From the NCBI GenBank assembly GCA_947488235.1, contig CANLAQ010000005.1, positions 18,357 through 82,356 on the forward strand: a stretch of 64,000 nucleotides of DNA, given 5' to 3'. Position 1 is the stretch's first letter, and each line of letters opens with the position of its first letter. Made by a program: the position numbers and the translations under genes. The notes below the pieces were generated by a model. It searched no databases. It was not told the origin of the DNA and saw only the letters and a program-made list of their open reading frames with translations. Positions 36,214-45,269 of the stretch are shown here, piece by piece. The stretch comes from Flavobacteriales bacterium (GTDB lineage: Bacteria > Bacteroidota > Bacteroidia > Flavobacteriales_D > Crocinitomicaceae).

Positions 36214-37113
36214 ATGATGGATTTTTTAGATCAATTAGAGGCAGAGGCCATTTATATTCTTAGAGAAACAGCTGCGCAGTTTCAAAATCCTGTGCTATTA
36301 TTTAGCGGGGGAAAGGATAGTATTTGTTTGGTTCATCTCGCTAAAAAAGCATTCTTCCCTCACAAAATCCCTTTTCCTTTGCTTCATATCGACACGGGAC
36401 ATAATTTTCAGGAAGCATTGGATTATAGAGATGCCTTGGTTCAGGATTTAAATCTTAAATTATTTATACGCTTCGTTGCTGAGGATATGTCTTCCAATGG
36501 ACTTGTGGATTTGGATCAAAAATTTCCTTCTAGAAATACCTTTCAAACCATTTCTTTATTAAAAGCGATTGAATTATATGAATTTGATGCTTGTATTGGT
36601 GGAGCACGCCGAGACGAAGAAAAAGCGCGCGCTAAAGAAAGAATTTTTTCTCATCGAAATCTTCAAGGTAAATGGCTCCCTGAATCCCAAGGACCTGAAG
36701 TTTGGCGTATTTTGAATGGTTCGATTTTGAAAGGTGAAAACATGAGGGTCTTTCCCTTGTCGAATTGGACTGAAATTGATGTTTGGCGCTATATCTTGCG
36801 TGAAAAAATAACGCTTCCCTCTTTGTATTTTGCACATTCGCGTCCCTGTTTCCAATTAAAAGATGGATCCTTGATGTGTGTGAATGAATTCGTGAAAGTT
36901 GACGATAAGGATGTAATTGAAACAAGAAAAGTAAGGTATCGGACGGTTGGAGACATGACTTGCACCGCTGCTATTGAAAGTGATGCGAATACAGTATCTG
37001 AAGTAATTGAAGAATTGATTCATGCTAAAATTTCTGAAAGAGGTGCTACACGAATCGACGACAGAATAAGTGATGCAGGAATGGAAGACCGTAAAAAGGA
37101 GGGTTATTTTTAA
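36214..37113 (+). CDS. cysD: Sulfate adenylyltransferase subunit 2 (ATP sulfurylase)
   Basis: A 299-residue PP-loop ATPase subunit that forms adenosine 5'-phosphosulfate from sulfate and ATP together with CysN. The PP-loop is SGGKDS (31-36). Further CysD marks are LLHIDTGHNFQEAL, CIGGARRDEEKARAKERIFSHR and PLSNWTEIDVWRYI. Two tandem ATGs (36214 and 36217) are possible starts. A TATTTTTG box (36205-36212) abuts them, so the transcript may be leaderless. The stop codon shares one base with the cysN ATG. Confidence 0.96.
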   Translation: MMDFLDQLEAEAIYILRETAAQFQNPVLLFSGGKDSICLVHLAKKAFFPHKIPFPLLHIDTGHNFQEALDYRDALVQDLNLKLFIRFVAEDMSSNGLVDLDQKFPSRNTFQTISLLKAIELYEFDACIGGARRDEEKARAKERIFSHRNLQGKWLPESQGPEVWRILNGSILKGENMRVFPLSNWTEIDVWRYILREKITLPSLYFAHSRPCFQLKDGSLMCVNEFVKVDDKDVIETRKVRYRTVGDMTCTAAIESDANTVSEVIEELIHAKISERGATRIDDRISDAGMEDRKKEGYF

Positions 37114-38333
37114 TGGATATGGAAAATAAAAAATTGATTCGCCTCTTTACCGCCGGAAATGTTGATGATGGAAAAAGCACCCTCATTGGAAGACTGCTAT
37201 TTGATTCTGGCGCTATTTCAACAGATATTCTATTGGGTTTAAGTGCATTGAAAAACAGTAGAACCTTACATGAAAACTTTGATCTTTCTTATCTTACAGA
37301 TGGACTTCGTGCCGAAAGAGAACAGGGAATTACCATAGATGTTGCCTATAAATATTTTTCTACCGATTCCCATAAATATATTATCTCGGATACTCCTGGT
37401 CATCTTGAATATACCCGAAATATGTTTACAGGAGCCTCATTATGTGATATTGCAATTATCTTAATTGATGTAAATACAGGTATCACCGAACAAACCAAAC
37501 GCCACAGCAAGATTGCAGCATTACTCCAAGTTTCCAAAGTAATTGTCGCCGTAAATAAAATGGATCTCATTCATTATAATGAAGATGTGTTTGATAAGAT
37601 TTCCAGTGAATATTTATCCTTTGCTGAAGAAATAGGTCTTGTTGATGTGCGTTTGATTCCTCTCTCAGCCCTCAATGGTGAACAAGTAACCTTCGTAACG
37701 GGAAAAATGCCATGGTATCATGGCGGAACGCTCTTGGAACAAATCAGCAATTTCTCACCTACAGAAAAATTTAATGAATCTTCAAGTTTTCGTTTTCAAG
37801 TCCAACATGTTTTGCCCACTAAAGACTCAAATATATATTTAGGTGAGCTTACTGCTGGTAGTGTCGCTGTTGGACAAAAAATTCTAGTAGGTGCAGCTGA
37901 GATAAGTGTTACCATCGAGGAGATCATCAACAATTTTAATGACATTGATAAGGCCTACGCAGGAATGCCTATTGCGTTAAAATTAAAGGAGCATATTAAT
38001 GTGAATAGAGGTTCTGTCTTTTATGACAAAGTCTTTCCGCCTAAGATCTCTAATAAAATTACAGCAACCTTATGCTGGATGTCTAAAAATAATGGTGTGA
38101 CTGATCAGGAATATTTTCTTCAATTGGGCTCACTTAAAGTGATAGCTTGTATTAAAAAAATAAATGGACATCAGAAATCAAATGAAATTCAACTCAATGA
38201 AATAGTAGCGGTAGAAATTCAGACCAAAGAAATCATAGCATTTGACAACTATCTTTTTTCTAAAGAATTGGGGAGTTTTATTTTGATAGACCTATCAAAT
38301 AATGCCACATTAGCGGCAGGAACTATTCAATAG
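37113..38333 (+). CDS. cysN: Sulfate adenylyltransferase subunit 1 (GTPase)
   Basis: A 406-residue EF-Tu-like GTPase that stimulates CysD in sulfate activation. G1 is GNVDDGKST (15-23), G3 is DTPGH in ISDTPGHLEYTRNM, and G4 is NKMD in VVAVNKMDLIHY. Domain 2 and 3 beta-barrels follow (FRFQVQHVLP onward). At 406 residues it is shorter than the E. coli protein (about 475), as usual in Bacteroidota, and carries no fused CysC kinase. The start (TAATG junction) overlaps the cysD stop by one base. The downstream hairpin points the other way and serves rpmH. Confidence 0.96.
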   Translation: MDMENKKLIRLFTAGNVDDGKSTLIGRLLFDSGAISTDILLGLSALKNSRTLHENFDLSYLTDGLRAEREQGITIDVAYKYFSTDSHKYIISDTPGHLEYTRNMFTGASLCDIAIILIDVNTGITEQTKRHSKIAALLQVSKVIVAVNKMDLIHYNEDVFDKISSEYLSFAEEIGLVDVRLIPLSALNGEQVTFVTGKMPWYHGGTLLEQISNFSPTEKFNESSSFRFQVQHVLPTKDSNIYLGELTAGSVAVGQKILVGAAEISVTIEEIINNFNDIDKAYAGMPIALKLKEHINVNRGSVFYDKVFPPKISNKITATLCWMSKNNGVTDQEYFLQLGSLKVIACIKKINGHQKSNEIQLNEIVAVEIQTKEIIAFDNYLFSKELGSFILIDLSNNATLAAGTIQ

Positions 38334-38334
38334 T

Positions 38335-38361
38335 CAAAAAAAAAACCTCGGCTAACCGAGG
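38335..38361 (-). terminator. Intrinsic terminator of rpmH
   Basis: CCTCGG (38346-38351) and CCGAGG (38356-38361) form the stem around CTAA. On the minus strand it is followed by a run of T, which lies at 38345 down to 38335 as A on the plus strand. It ends the leftward rpmH transcript just beyond the cysN stop codon. Confidence 0.8.
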
Positions 38362-38371
38362 TTAATATATC

Positions 38372-38530
38372 TTAACGCTTGTGTAGACCTTCGTCAGAAA
38401 CCGAAAGTTTCTTTCTTCCTTTGCGGCGTCTAGACGCCAAAACTCTACGGCCATTCTTGCTAGCCATTCTACTGCGGAAACCGTGTTTGTTTCTTCTTTT
38501 TCTTACCGATGGTTGAAACGTTCTTTTCAT
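38372..38530 (-). CDS. rpmH: 50S ribosomal protein L34
   Basis: A 52-residue very basic ribosomal protein. It starts [18 protein letters not shown] and contains [19 protein letters not shown], the near-universal L34 sequence, with a Bacteroidota-type extended tail [12 protein letters not shown]. The gene has its own promoter upstream and terminator downstream, between cysN and the ABC exporter. It is not beside dnaA or rnpA, unlike in many bacteria. Confidence 0.98.
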   Translation of the reverse strand: MKRTFQPSVRKRRNKHGFRSRMASKNGRRVLASRRRKGRKKLSVSDEGLHKR

Positions 38531-38566
38531 CTTATATATCCTTAATGCTGTTCAAAATTAGGAATG

Positions 38567-38596
38567 CAAAGATAGGAATTTTTTGCACAAATCAAA
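38567..38596 (-). promoter_or_regulatory. Promoter of rpmH
   Basis: On the minus strand TTTG (38596-38593) is followed after 18 nt by TATCTTTG (38574-38567), a full Bacteroidota-type promoter. The rpmH ATG lies about 36 nt downstream, at 38530. Confidence 0.7.
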
Positions 38597-38668
38597 TTCT
38601 TTCTGTAAAAAAAAATAAAAAACTCAAATAAACCAATAGACAAGCTATTTTTGTATCAAATATTTGAA

Positions 38669-40483
38669 ATGTTCGGATCGAAAAAAGAAAAAGTAAAGGC
38701 CCCAAAGATTAGTAAAAAAAGTATGGGTAGTGCCAAAGGTATTTTCAAATACCTCAAGCCTTATGGGATGATATATTTTATAGGTTGGTTGTTTTTAGTA
38801 TTGTCAACTACCGCTGGATTGATCTTTCCTTATTTGATGGGAAAACTCCTAGGCACTAGCGCTAATCCATCGGCGGTTATGGATACCAAAAGCTTTTTGT
38901 CGCTAAATAATGTTTCTGAGGTAGCATTTGCGCTCTTTATTCTCTTTGGTGTGCAAGCTTTATTTTCTTTTTTCAGAGTAGTAATCTTTAATAATGTAAC
39001 GGAGAATTCTCTTAGAGATTTAAGAAATGATGCCTTCTCTAAATTGGTTTTTATGCCAATGGACTTCTTTAATCAACATAAAGTTGGCGAGTTGACAAGT
39101 CGCGTTTCCTCTGATATTACCCAAATTCAAGAAACACTACGAACTACGATTGCAGAGTTTTTTAGACAAGTTGTTATTATTGTTGGTGGGATTGCATTCT
39201 TATTTTTCATTTCTTGGAAATTAGCCTTAATCATGTTGGGAACTGTTCCTGTAATGGCTTTAATTGCTGTTTTCTTTGGACGCTATATTCGTCGTCTAAG
39301 TAAGGAGGCTCAGAACTTTTCAGCAGATTCAAATGCGATTGTCGAAGAAGCTTTGACGGGTATTGCTAATGTAAAGGCCTTCACAAATGAACATTTTAAT
39401 TTGAATCGCTTTCGAAAAAACACGCAAGAAATGCGCGATCTGAATGTACGAAGTGGTGTGTGGCGCGGTTTGTTCGTTTCTTTTATAATCTTCTGTCTAT
39501 TTGGAGCAATAGTATTCATCGTTTGGCAAGGATTGTTAATGACGCAAGGTGCTCATCCAGAATTGAGCAAAGAAGGTTTCTATCAATTTGTGCTCTTTAC
39601 GATTATGATGGGTGCGTCTGTTGGTTCTTTGCCAGATTTATACGCAAGTATTCAAAAATCAATCGGAGCTACAGAAAATTTGATGGAAATTATCCAAGGT
39701 AAAACAGAGGTGGAACTGCGTACTGGGGTTTCTAAATCTCATGTAAATGGTGAAATCTCCTTTAAAAATGTTGAATTCTCCTATCCACAACGAGCTGATT
39801 TATCAGTACTGAAATCAATAAATTTTAATGTTAAAAGAAATCAAACGCTTGCATTGGTTGGAGCCAGTGGTTCGGGAAAAACAACCATAACCAGCCTTTT
39901 ACTTGGTTTTTATCAAGTTGATAAAGGTGACATTGAAGTGGATGGAATAAATATTAACGATTATGATCTGAATTTCTTGAGAGAGCAAATTGCGATTGTA
40001 CCGCAAGAAGTATTATTGTTCTCCGGAACAATTCAAGAAAATATTCGCTTTGGAAAAATAAATGCAAGTGATGATGAGGTAGAAGCGGCAGCTAAAAAAG
40101 CAAATGCATGGGAATTTATCTCTACTTTTCCTGATACCATGCAAACTCAAGTAGGTGATCGTGGGATTCAATTGTCTGGTGGACAAAAACAACGCATCGC
40201 AATTGCTCGTGCTTTGTTAAAAAACCCTACGATTCTTATCCTAGATGAAGCAACATCTGCATTGGACTCTGAATCAGAAAAATTAGTGCAAGATGCTTTG
40301 AGTACTTTAATGGAAGGAAGGACTTCTCTTGTAATTGCACATCGTCTTTCCACTATTCGTAAAGCGGATAAAATTTTAGTATTGCAACAAGGACAAATAG
40401 AAGAAGAAGGTACTCATCAAGTCTTGATGGATAAGAAAGGGGTATATGCTAATTTGGTTAGTTTGCAGTTATTGGATGTTTAA
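38669..40483 (+). CDS. ABC exporter, fused membrane and ATPase domains (MsbA-like)
   Basis: A 604-residue half-transporter. Six membrane helices occupy about residues 30-320 (first YFIGWLFLVLSTTAGLIF). The ATPase domain follows with Walker A GASGSGKTT (about 396-404), the signature LSGGQKQR, Walker B ILILDEATSALD and the H-loop IAHRLSTIRKADKI. It works as a homodimer in the inner membrane, probably moving lipids or drugs outward. The start at ATG 38669 follows a TATTTTTG box at 38646-38653. The bshC gene begins 15 nt after its stop. Confidence 0.93.
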   Translation: MFGSKKEKVKAPKISKKSMGSAKGIFKYLKPYGMIYFIGWLFLVLSTTAGLIFPYLMGKLLGTSANPSAVMDTKSFLSLNNVSEVAFALFILFGVQALFSFFRVVIFNNVTENSLRDLRNDAFSKLVFMPMDFFNQHKVGELTSRVSSDITQIQETLRTTIAEFFRQVVIIVGGIAFLFFISWKLALIMLGTVPVMALIAVFFGRYIRRLSKEAQNFSADSNAIVEEALTGIANVKAFTNEHFNLNRFRKNTQEMRDLNVRSGVWRGLFVSFIIFCLFGAIVFIVWQGLLMTQGAHPELSKEGFYQFVLFTIMMGASVGSLPDLYASIQKSIGATENLMEIIQGKTEVELRTGVSKSHVNGEISFKNVEFSYPQRADLSVLKSINFNVKRNQTLALVGASGSGKTTITSLLLGFYQVDKGDIEVDGININDYDLNFLREQIAIVPQEVLLFSGTIQENIRFGKINASDDEVEAAAKKANAWEFISTFPDTMQTQVGDRGIQLSGGQKQRIAIARALLKNPTILILDEATSALDSESEKLVQDALSTLMEGRTSLVIAHRLSTIRKADKILVLQQGQIEEEGTHQVLMDKKGVYANLVSLQLLDV

Positions 40484-40498
40484 AGTGTAAATTTGTAA

Positions 40499-42085
40499 AT
40501 GCAAATCGAAGAAATTTCTAGGACTGATTCTAATTGTTTTTCGGACATTGAACTTTCCTTGTCTGAGAATCAAAATCAATTAGAGGGTTTTCTCAATAGA
40601 ACTTTTGATTTAGAAAATTTTGAAGCACAAATTATTGAAAAATCGAATGCCTTCTCTCCTAAGCAAAGAAGCATTTTGTGCGATAGTTTGAAATTACAAT
40701 ACGCCGGTTCATTAACTCCTTCGGTTCAAGATGCACTTAAAAAATTAGAATTACACAATACCTTCACCCTTACAACAGGACATCAATTAAGCTTGATGAC
40801 AGGCCCCTTGTATTTCATTGTTAAAATATTGCATGTTATTAAACAAGCAGAAGCACTTTCCATAAAATTTCCAGCATATAATTTTGTCCCTGTTTATTGG
40901 ATGGCCTCTGAAGATCATGATTTTGAGGAAATTCAATCGATTTCTTTGTTTAATCAATTGCTCACTTGGGAAAGTGACGCAAAAGGAGCAGTGGGTAGAT
41001 TTCCACTTGATGGCTTGTCAAAAGTGAAAGAACAAATTGCTTCTTTTTTCCAAAATCACCCCGATTCGGATGTTTTTAAAGCACTCGATTCATTGAATGC
41101 ACCAACTTATGGAAAAGCTTTCTTTAATTTGATTCATTGGCTGTTTGGGGATAAAGGATTGGTAATTCTGGATGGAGATCAAAAGGTTTTTAAACAATCC
41201 TTTAGCCCATTCATGCAACAGGAGATTGAAAGCTCTTTTTCTTTCCATGCTGTTCAAGAAACTACTCTAGAATTGGAGGAAATTGGGGTTAAACCTCAAG
41301 TGTTTCCAAGAGAAATTAATTTATTTTATCTTCAGAATAATTCAAGAGAAAGAATTATCCCTGAACAAGATGGATTTAAATTGGGTAACAACTTGCTTTC
41401 AAAAGAGCAAATTTTGAAAATGTTGGAGGAAAATCCCGAATCTTTTTCTCCAAATGTAATTTTAAGGCCTTTATATCAAGAAGTATTACTTCCTAATCTT
41501 TGTTATGTTGGTGGAGTGGGTGAATTAAAATATTGGTTGCAACTTAAAAGAGTTTTTGAAGTGGCATCCATTCCTTTCCCCATGATTCAAACTCGATCTA
41601 GTGTTCTATTTATTGATGCGCCTAGCCATTTAAAAATGCAAAACTTAGGTTTAGACAGTTTGGATTTCTTTGAGGATAAAAAGAACATTATCTCCAAATA
41701 CCTTCAAAAAAATGAGGCGGAATCGATTGATTATAATGCTCTAAATCTTGGTTTCGAGAATTTAAAAAACCAAATTATTGAAAAGGCAATTGAGATAGAT
41801 CCTCAACTTAAGTCTTCTACTGCAGCAGAACTTGTTCGTATGGAGAAATCATTTATTGCTGCTGTTAACAGTATGGATCGTGCCGTTAAAACAAAGCATG
41901 ATAAAGCACTTAAACAAATTGATCAGCTTAAAGAAAAACTATTTCCAAAAGGTAAATTACAAGAACGATCCTTAAATTTGCTTCAAATATGTCCAGAAGG
42001 GGATCTTAAAAATAAGATTGATATGATTTATCAAGCCATTAATCCTTTTTCTTCTACTATTAAAATAATAATTGAAACCAAATGA
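40499..42085 (+). CDS. bshC: Bacillithiol biosynthesis cysteine-adding enzyme
   Basis: A 528-residue enzyme thought to join cysteine to glucosaminyl-malate in the last step of bacillithiol synthesis, the low-molecular-weight thiol of many Bacteroidota and Firmicutes. Family segments seen are TTGHQLSLMTGPLYFIVKI, FVPVYWMASEDHDFEE, NLIHWLFGDKGLVILDGDQ and CYVGGVGELKYWLQLK, and a long C-terminal coiled coil lies at about residues 395-480. Length matches the family. Its stop overlaps the eda-like start by 4 nt (ATGA), which suggests co-expression with an aldolase. Confidence 0.94.
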   Translation: MQIEEISRTDSNCFSDIELSLSENQNQLEGFLNRTFDLENFEAQIIEKSNAFSPKQRSILCDSLKLQYAGSLTPSVQDALKKLELHNTFTLTTGHQLSLMTGPLYFIVKILHVIKQAEALSIKFPAYNFVPVYWMASEDHDFEEIQSISLFNQLLTWESDAKGAVGRFPLDGLSKVKEQIASFFQNHPDSDVFKALDSLNAPTYGKAFFNLIHWLFGDKGLVILDGDQKVFKQSFSPFMQQEIESSFSFHAVQETTLELEEIGVKPQVFPREINLFYLQNNSRERIIPEQDGFKLGNNLLSKEQILKMLEENPESFSPNVILRPLYQEVLLPNLCYVGGVGELKYWLQLKRVFEVASIPFPMIQTRSSVLFIDAPSHLKMQNLGLDSLDFFEDKKNIISKYLQKNEAESIDYNALNLGFENLKNQIIEKAIEIDPQLKSSTAAELVRMEKSFIAAVNSMDRAVKTKHDKALKQIDQLKEKLFPKGKLQERSLNLLQICPEGDLKNKIDMIYQAINPFSSTIKIIIETK

Positions 42086-42645
42086 ATAAGCAAAACAACA
42101 TCCGAGAAGTCCTGTCAAAACATCAAGTGATTCCAGTAGTTACCTTTAATACTCTTGCAGAGGTTGGACCAAAAATTGAAATGCTGCTTTCAAGAAATGT
42201 TAGTTGTATCGAAATTACACTTAGAACAGCGATTGCTTATGACGCTATTAAAAAAGTAATTGATTTATATGGTGATCAAATGGATGTTGGAATGGGTACC
42301 GTTGTTTTAAAAGAACATATTGATGCTGCAGTTGATTTAGGGATTGATTTTATGGTAAGTCCTGGACTCAACATTGGCTTAGCAGATGATTTGGAAAAGA
42401 GTGGAATTGCTTTTATCCCTGGAGTTGCTACTCCAAGTGATATTATCTCTGGTTTGCAATTTGGATGGGATACTTTTAAATTTTTCCCAGCGCATTTGTT
42501 TGGTGGCCTAGAAGCTGTAAAAACTTATGGTCAGGTTTTTCCGAATCTAAAGTTTTGTCCGACAGGCGGAATAACTGAAGAAACACATAAAGATTATTTA
42601 GCCTTAAATAATGTAATTTCTGTTGGAGGTTCTTGGATTAAATAA
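42082..42645 (+). CDS. eda: KDPG/KHG aldolase (bifunctional Eda-like)
   Basis: A 187-residue class I aldolase that splits 2-keto-3-deoxy-6-phosphogluconate or 4-hydroxy-2-oxoglutarate to pyruvate. The general-base Glu is in CIEITLRTA, the phosphate/substrate Thr in MGTVVLKEH, and the Schiff-base lysine in TFKFFPAHLFGGLEAVK (Lys about 133). The final GGITEETHKDYL and SVGGSWI match the family. It is somewhat shorter than the usual 205-215 residues, mostly at the C terminus. It is coupled to bshC by a 4-nt overlap, and no edd (6-phosphogluconate dehydratase) gene is nearby, so the physiological substrate is unclear. Confidence 0.92.
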   Translation: MNKQNNIREVLSKHQVIPVVTFNTLAEVGPKIEMLLSRNVSCIEITLRTAIAYDAIKKVIDLYGDQMDVGMGTVVLKEHIDAAVDLGIDFMVSPGLNIGLADDLEKSGIAFIPGVATPSDIISGLQFGWDTFKFFPAHLFGGLEAVKTYGQVFPNLKFCPTGGITEETHKDYLALNNVISVGGSWIK

Positions 42646-42662
42646 TTTCTATAAGCCAAAGA

Positions 42663-43505
42663 TTACTTTTTCCCTTGTCCAATTGGGAATTGCCCCCCGA
42701 ATACGACATTATATTGTCCCCAAAAGAAATGCTGTGATGCTCTGTCCTCAATATGCATGGTTGTTCTAATGTCTGGCATATGAATAAACCCTCCTTTCAA
42801 TTCACCTTGAATGAAAAAATATTTAAAAAAGCTCAGGTGTAAGGCACTTACAATTCCAAATCCGTATCCAGAGAAATGAAATTGATCGTAGCGTGGATTG
42901 TTTAGTAAAGTAGTATTAGTTCTAGGCAATAGGCCGCCAATTCCAAACCCTTCGTTAACACTAACTTGAAATTTTTTCCTATGAAATAAAATATCTGAAC
43001 GCCGCAATTCTGTATTAATGTAGTTGAGCCCATCTGTATGCTCAAATAATAAAAAGTTGGGCGCTATCGTAAAGGCTTGATTGGAGTAGACCCCATCGTA
43101 GCTCGTACCACTATTATTTATGTAACCATCAATATGAGATTCTTGATTGACAACCATCACATATTTCATATGATCAACACCAAGAGAAATTTCATAATGA
43201 TCCTTGAAATAATATCCTAAACGAAAATTGTATTGTGGTATGGTTAATTTCACTGGACTAAAATAAATTTTAGGATCAAAGGCCGATTGTCTATCAGTGG
43301 CTACTACTTTTGACAAAGTGAAATCATAATCAGTTCCTTGAAATCGAATATTTGACTTGGTGTAAGCGTCTCTGTTCCATCCCCAATAGAAATAAAACCC
43401 TCCCTTTTGATTGGGCGCTAAAAATTGGTTTGATTTTTGACTATTCACTTGACCAATCGCTGATAGGTTAGTAAATACTAGTAATGAAAAAATAATTGCT
43501 TTCAT
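42663..43505 (-). CDS. Predicted outer-membrane beta-barrel protein, unknown function
   Basis: A 280-residue exported protein with a signal peptide (1-18, ending SAIGQ). The mature chain is made of alternating aromatic and polar segments (NQKGGFYFYWGWNRDAY, PQYNFRLGYYFKDHYEISLGVDHMKY, FHFSGYGFGIVSALHLSFFKYF) that fit outer-membrane strands, ending in GGQFPIG. I do not recognise a named family. It converges with the eda-like gene at a 17-nt spacer and diverges from the CAP-protein gene on the right. Confidence 0.7.
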   Translation of the reverse strand: MKAIIFSLLVFTNLSAIGQVNSQKSNQFLAPNQKGGFYFYWGWNRDAYTKSNIRFQGTDYDFTLSKVVATDRQSAFDPKIYFSPVKLTIPQYNFRLGYYFKDHYEISLGVDHMKYVMVVNQESHIDGYINNSGTSYDGVYSNQAFTIAPNFLLFEHTDGLNYINTELRRSDILFHRKKFQVSVNEGFGIGGLLPRTNTTLLNNPRYDQFHFSGYGFGIVSALHLSFFKYFFIQGELKGGFIHMPDIRTTMHIEDRASQHFFWGQYNVVFGGQFPIGQGKK

Positions 43506-43621
43506 ATGCTGATTTGCAGGTTGACGCGAAATTAATGATTTATGTTGAATAGTATTGTTGCGTAGATGTCGCCATTACAAAAAAATTATCCTTACATTTA
43601 GTGAGAATTAAATAAGTCTTT

Positions 43622-44128
43622 ATGTTTAGTAAATTTATTTTCCCTTGCTTTTTCTTTATTTCTTGTTGTGCTTCTGCTCAATCAGTGGTTGATCTAGGTG
43701 CAACAGAGATTAAATTAATTCTTTCAGCCCATAATCAAGAACGCAAGCTCGTGGGTTCACCAAATTTAATTTGGAATTCAGTATTAGCAGATCACGCTCA
43801 AGAATGGGCAGTGAAATTAGCTGAGGAGGACAACGGTCTTGTTCATCGACCAAGCGGAGATGATCCTTATGGAGAAAATATCGCTTTTTTTTCCGGGCAT
43901 GCATTCGATGCAGCTTATCCAGTTGAACTTTGGAATGAAGAGAAATCTGATTATCGTTATTCTGCCATTTCATATTCTAATTTTAGTGCTATTGGTCACT
44001 ACACACAAGTGATTTGGAAAAATACAACTCAAGTAGGTTGCGGTTGTGCAAAAAGTGAAAGTGGGGCTTATTTTTTTGTTTGTAATTATGACCCCTCTGG
44101 TAATTATATCGGTGAATATCCATACTAA
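43622..44128 (+). CDS. Secreted CAP-domain (SCP/PR-1-like) protein
   Basis: A 168-residue exported protein consisting almost wholly of one CAP domain. The signal peptide covers residues 1-20 (ISCCASAQ). The CAP signatures are ILSAHNQERKLVG, PNLIWNSVLADHAQEWA, HRPSGDDPYGENIA and, near the end, GHYTQVIWKNTTQVGCGCA followed by FFVCNYDPSGNYIGEYPY. The active-cavity His and Glu residues are kept. Bacterial CAP proteins are of unclear role (binding of lipids or peptides, or proteolysis). Its stop shares one base with the start of a tiny lipoprotein gene, and an SPFH gene follows. Confidence 0.95.
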   Translation: MFSKFIFPCFFFISCCASAQSVVDLGATEIKLILSAHNQERKLVGSPNLIWNSVLADHAQEWAVKLAEEDNGLVHRPSGDDPYGENIAFFSGHAFDAAYPVELWNEEKSDYRYSAISYSNFSAIGHYTQVIWKNTTQVGCGCAKSESGAYFFVCNYDPSGNYIGEYPY

Positions 44129-44244
44129 TGAAAGCAAATTTAATTTTCTTAATCTTAATACTAATTGTAACGGCTTGTTCAAGTAGTAAATCTTGTAATT
44201 GCGCCCAAAATAAGGTGCGCCAAAACATTAATTTAACAAAATAA
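44128..44244 (+). CDS. Small predicted lipoprotein (38 residues)
   Basis: The frame starts with an ATG that shares one base with the stop of the CAP-protein gene (TAATG) and encodes 38 residues: a hydrophobic N-terminal segment MKANLIFLILILIVTAC, with lipobox VTAC, then SSSKSCNC and a short polar tail NINLTK. The SPFH gene begins 3 nt after its stop. The tight junctions on both sides and a credible lipoprotein signal support a real gene, although its size makes chance possible. Three cysteines in the mature part could bind metal or form disulfides. Confidence 0.6.
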   Translation: MKANLIFLILILIVTACSSSKSCNCAQNKVRQNINLTK

Positions 44245-44247
44245 TTT

Positions 44248-45168
44248 ATGAATAATATAATAATTTATCTTCCTTTTGCGCTCATCGCAATTGTTGTGTA
44301 CAGCTCTTTACTCACCGTTACACAAGGAAGTGTCGCTGTGATAACGCTTTTCGGAAAGTATAGAAGAATCTTACATCCAGGTCTTCGCATGAAGATTCCA
44401 ATCTTAGAAAAAGTGTACAAGCATATTTCAATTCAAAATCAAAGTATTGAAATGGAATTTCAAGCAGTGACTATCGATCAAGCTAATGTATATTTCAAAA
44501 GTATGTTGCTCTACAGTGTAATGGATGAGCAAGAAGAAACGATTAAAAAAGTGGCTTTTAAATTTATCAGTCAAAAGGACTTAATGCAAGCACTCATTCG
44601 AACCATTGAAGGCTCAATTCGCGCTTATGTTGCAAGTCAAAAGCAATCAGAAATTTTAGGCTTGAGAAATGAGTTGGTGGATAGTGTAAAGAATCAAATT
44701 GACCATACGCTGGAAACTTGGGGTTATCATCTTCTTGATTTACAAATCAATGATATAACATTTGATCAAGCAATTATAGAAAGTATGAGCAAGGTAGTTG
44801 CCTCCAACAATCTGAAGGCAGCTGCCGAGAATGAGGGACAAGCTTTGCTGATTACAAAAACAAAAGCAGCAGAAGCTGATGGTAATGCCATAAAAATCGC
44901 AGCACTCGCTGAGAAGGAAGCTGCAATGCTTCGTGGACAAGGAGTTGCCTTGTTTAGACAAGAAGTTGCTAAAGGTATGTCTGAAGCTGCTGAACAAATG
45001 CAACAAGCTAATCTAGATACCAATGTGATTCTTTTTTCCATGTGGACAGAAGCAATCAAAAACTTTGCAGAATACGGTAAAGGAAATACTATTTTTCTCG
45101 ATGGAAGTGCGGAAGGGATGCAAAGAACTATGAAGCAAATTCAATCTATGTTGACTAAAGAAAAGTAA
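44248..45168 (+). CDS. SPFH/stomatin-like membrane protein
   Basis: A 306-residue protein with one N-terminal membrane helix (about residues 5-25) and an SPFH (Band 7) domain (QGSVAVITLFGKYRRILHPGLRMKIP, then IDQANVYFKSMLLYSV). A long alanine- and glutamate-rich helix follows (KAAAENEGQALLITKTKAAEADGNAIK), typical of stomatin-type oligomers that organise membrane microdomains. It may associate with the small lipoprotein encoded just before it. It ends with a strong terminator. It belongs to the slipin/HflK-like group; a precise subfamily is not visible. Confidence 0.88.
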   Translation: MNNIIIYLPFALIAIVVYSSLLTVTQGSVAVITLFGKYRRILHPGLRMKIPILEKVYKHISIQNQSIEMEFQAVTIDQANVYFKSMLLYSVMDEQEETIKKVAFKFISQKDLMQALIRTIEGSIRAYVASQKQSEILGLRNELVDSVKNQIDHTLETWGYHLLDLQINDITFDQAIIESMSKVVASNNLKAAAENEGQALLITKTKAAEADGNAIKIAALAEKEAAMLRGQGVALFRQEVAKGMSEAAEQMQQANLDTNVILFSMWTEAIKNFAEYGKGNTIFLDGSAEGMQRTMKQIQSMLTKEK

Positions 45169-45195
45169 AACTGATCACTGCATAAGTAGTTTGTC

Positions 45196-45230
45196 AAAGT
45201 TCCTATTCATTTTGAATAGGAACTTTTTTT
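45196..45230 (+). terminator. Intrinsic terminator after the SPFH gene
   Basis: Fourteen bases (45196-45209, AAAGTTCCTATTCA) pair with 45213-45226 around a TTT loop and are followed by a T run. It separates the CAP/SPFH group from the efflux operon. Confidence 0.9.
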
Positions 45231-45269
45231 TGACTTTTATTTTAAATAAATTAACATTTATTTGTATGT

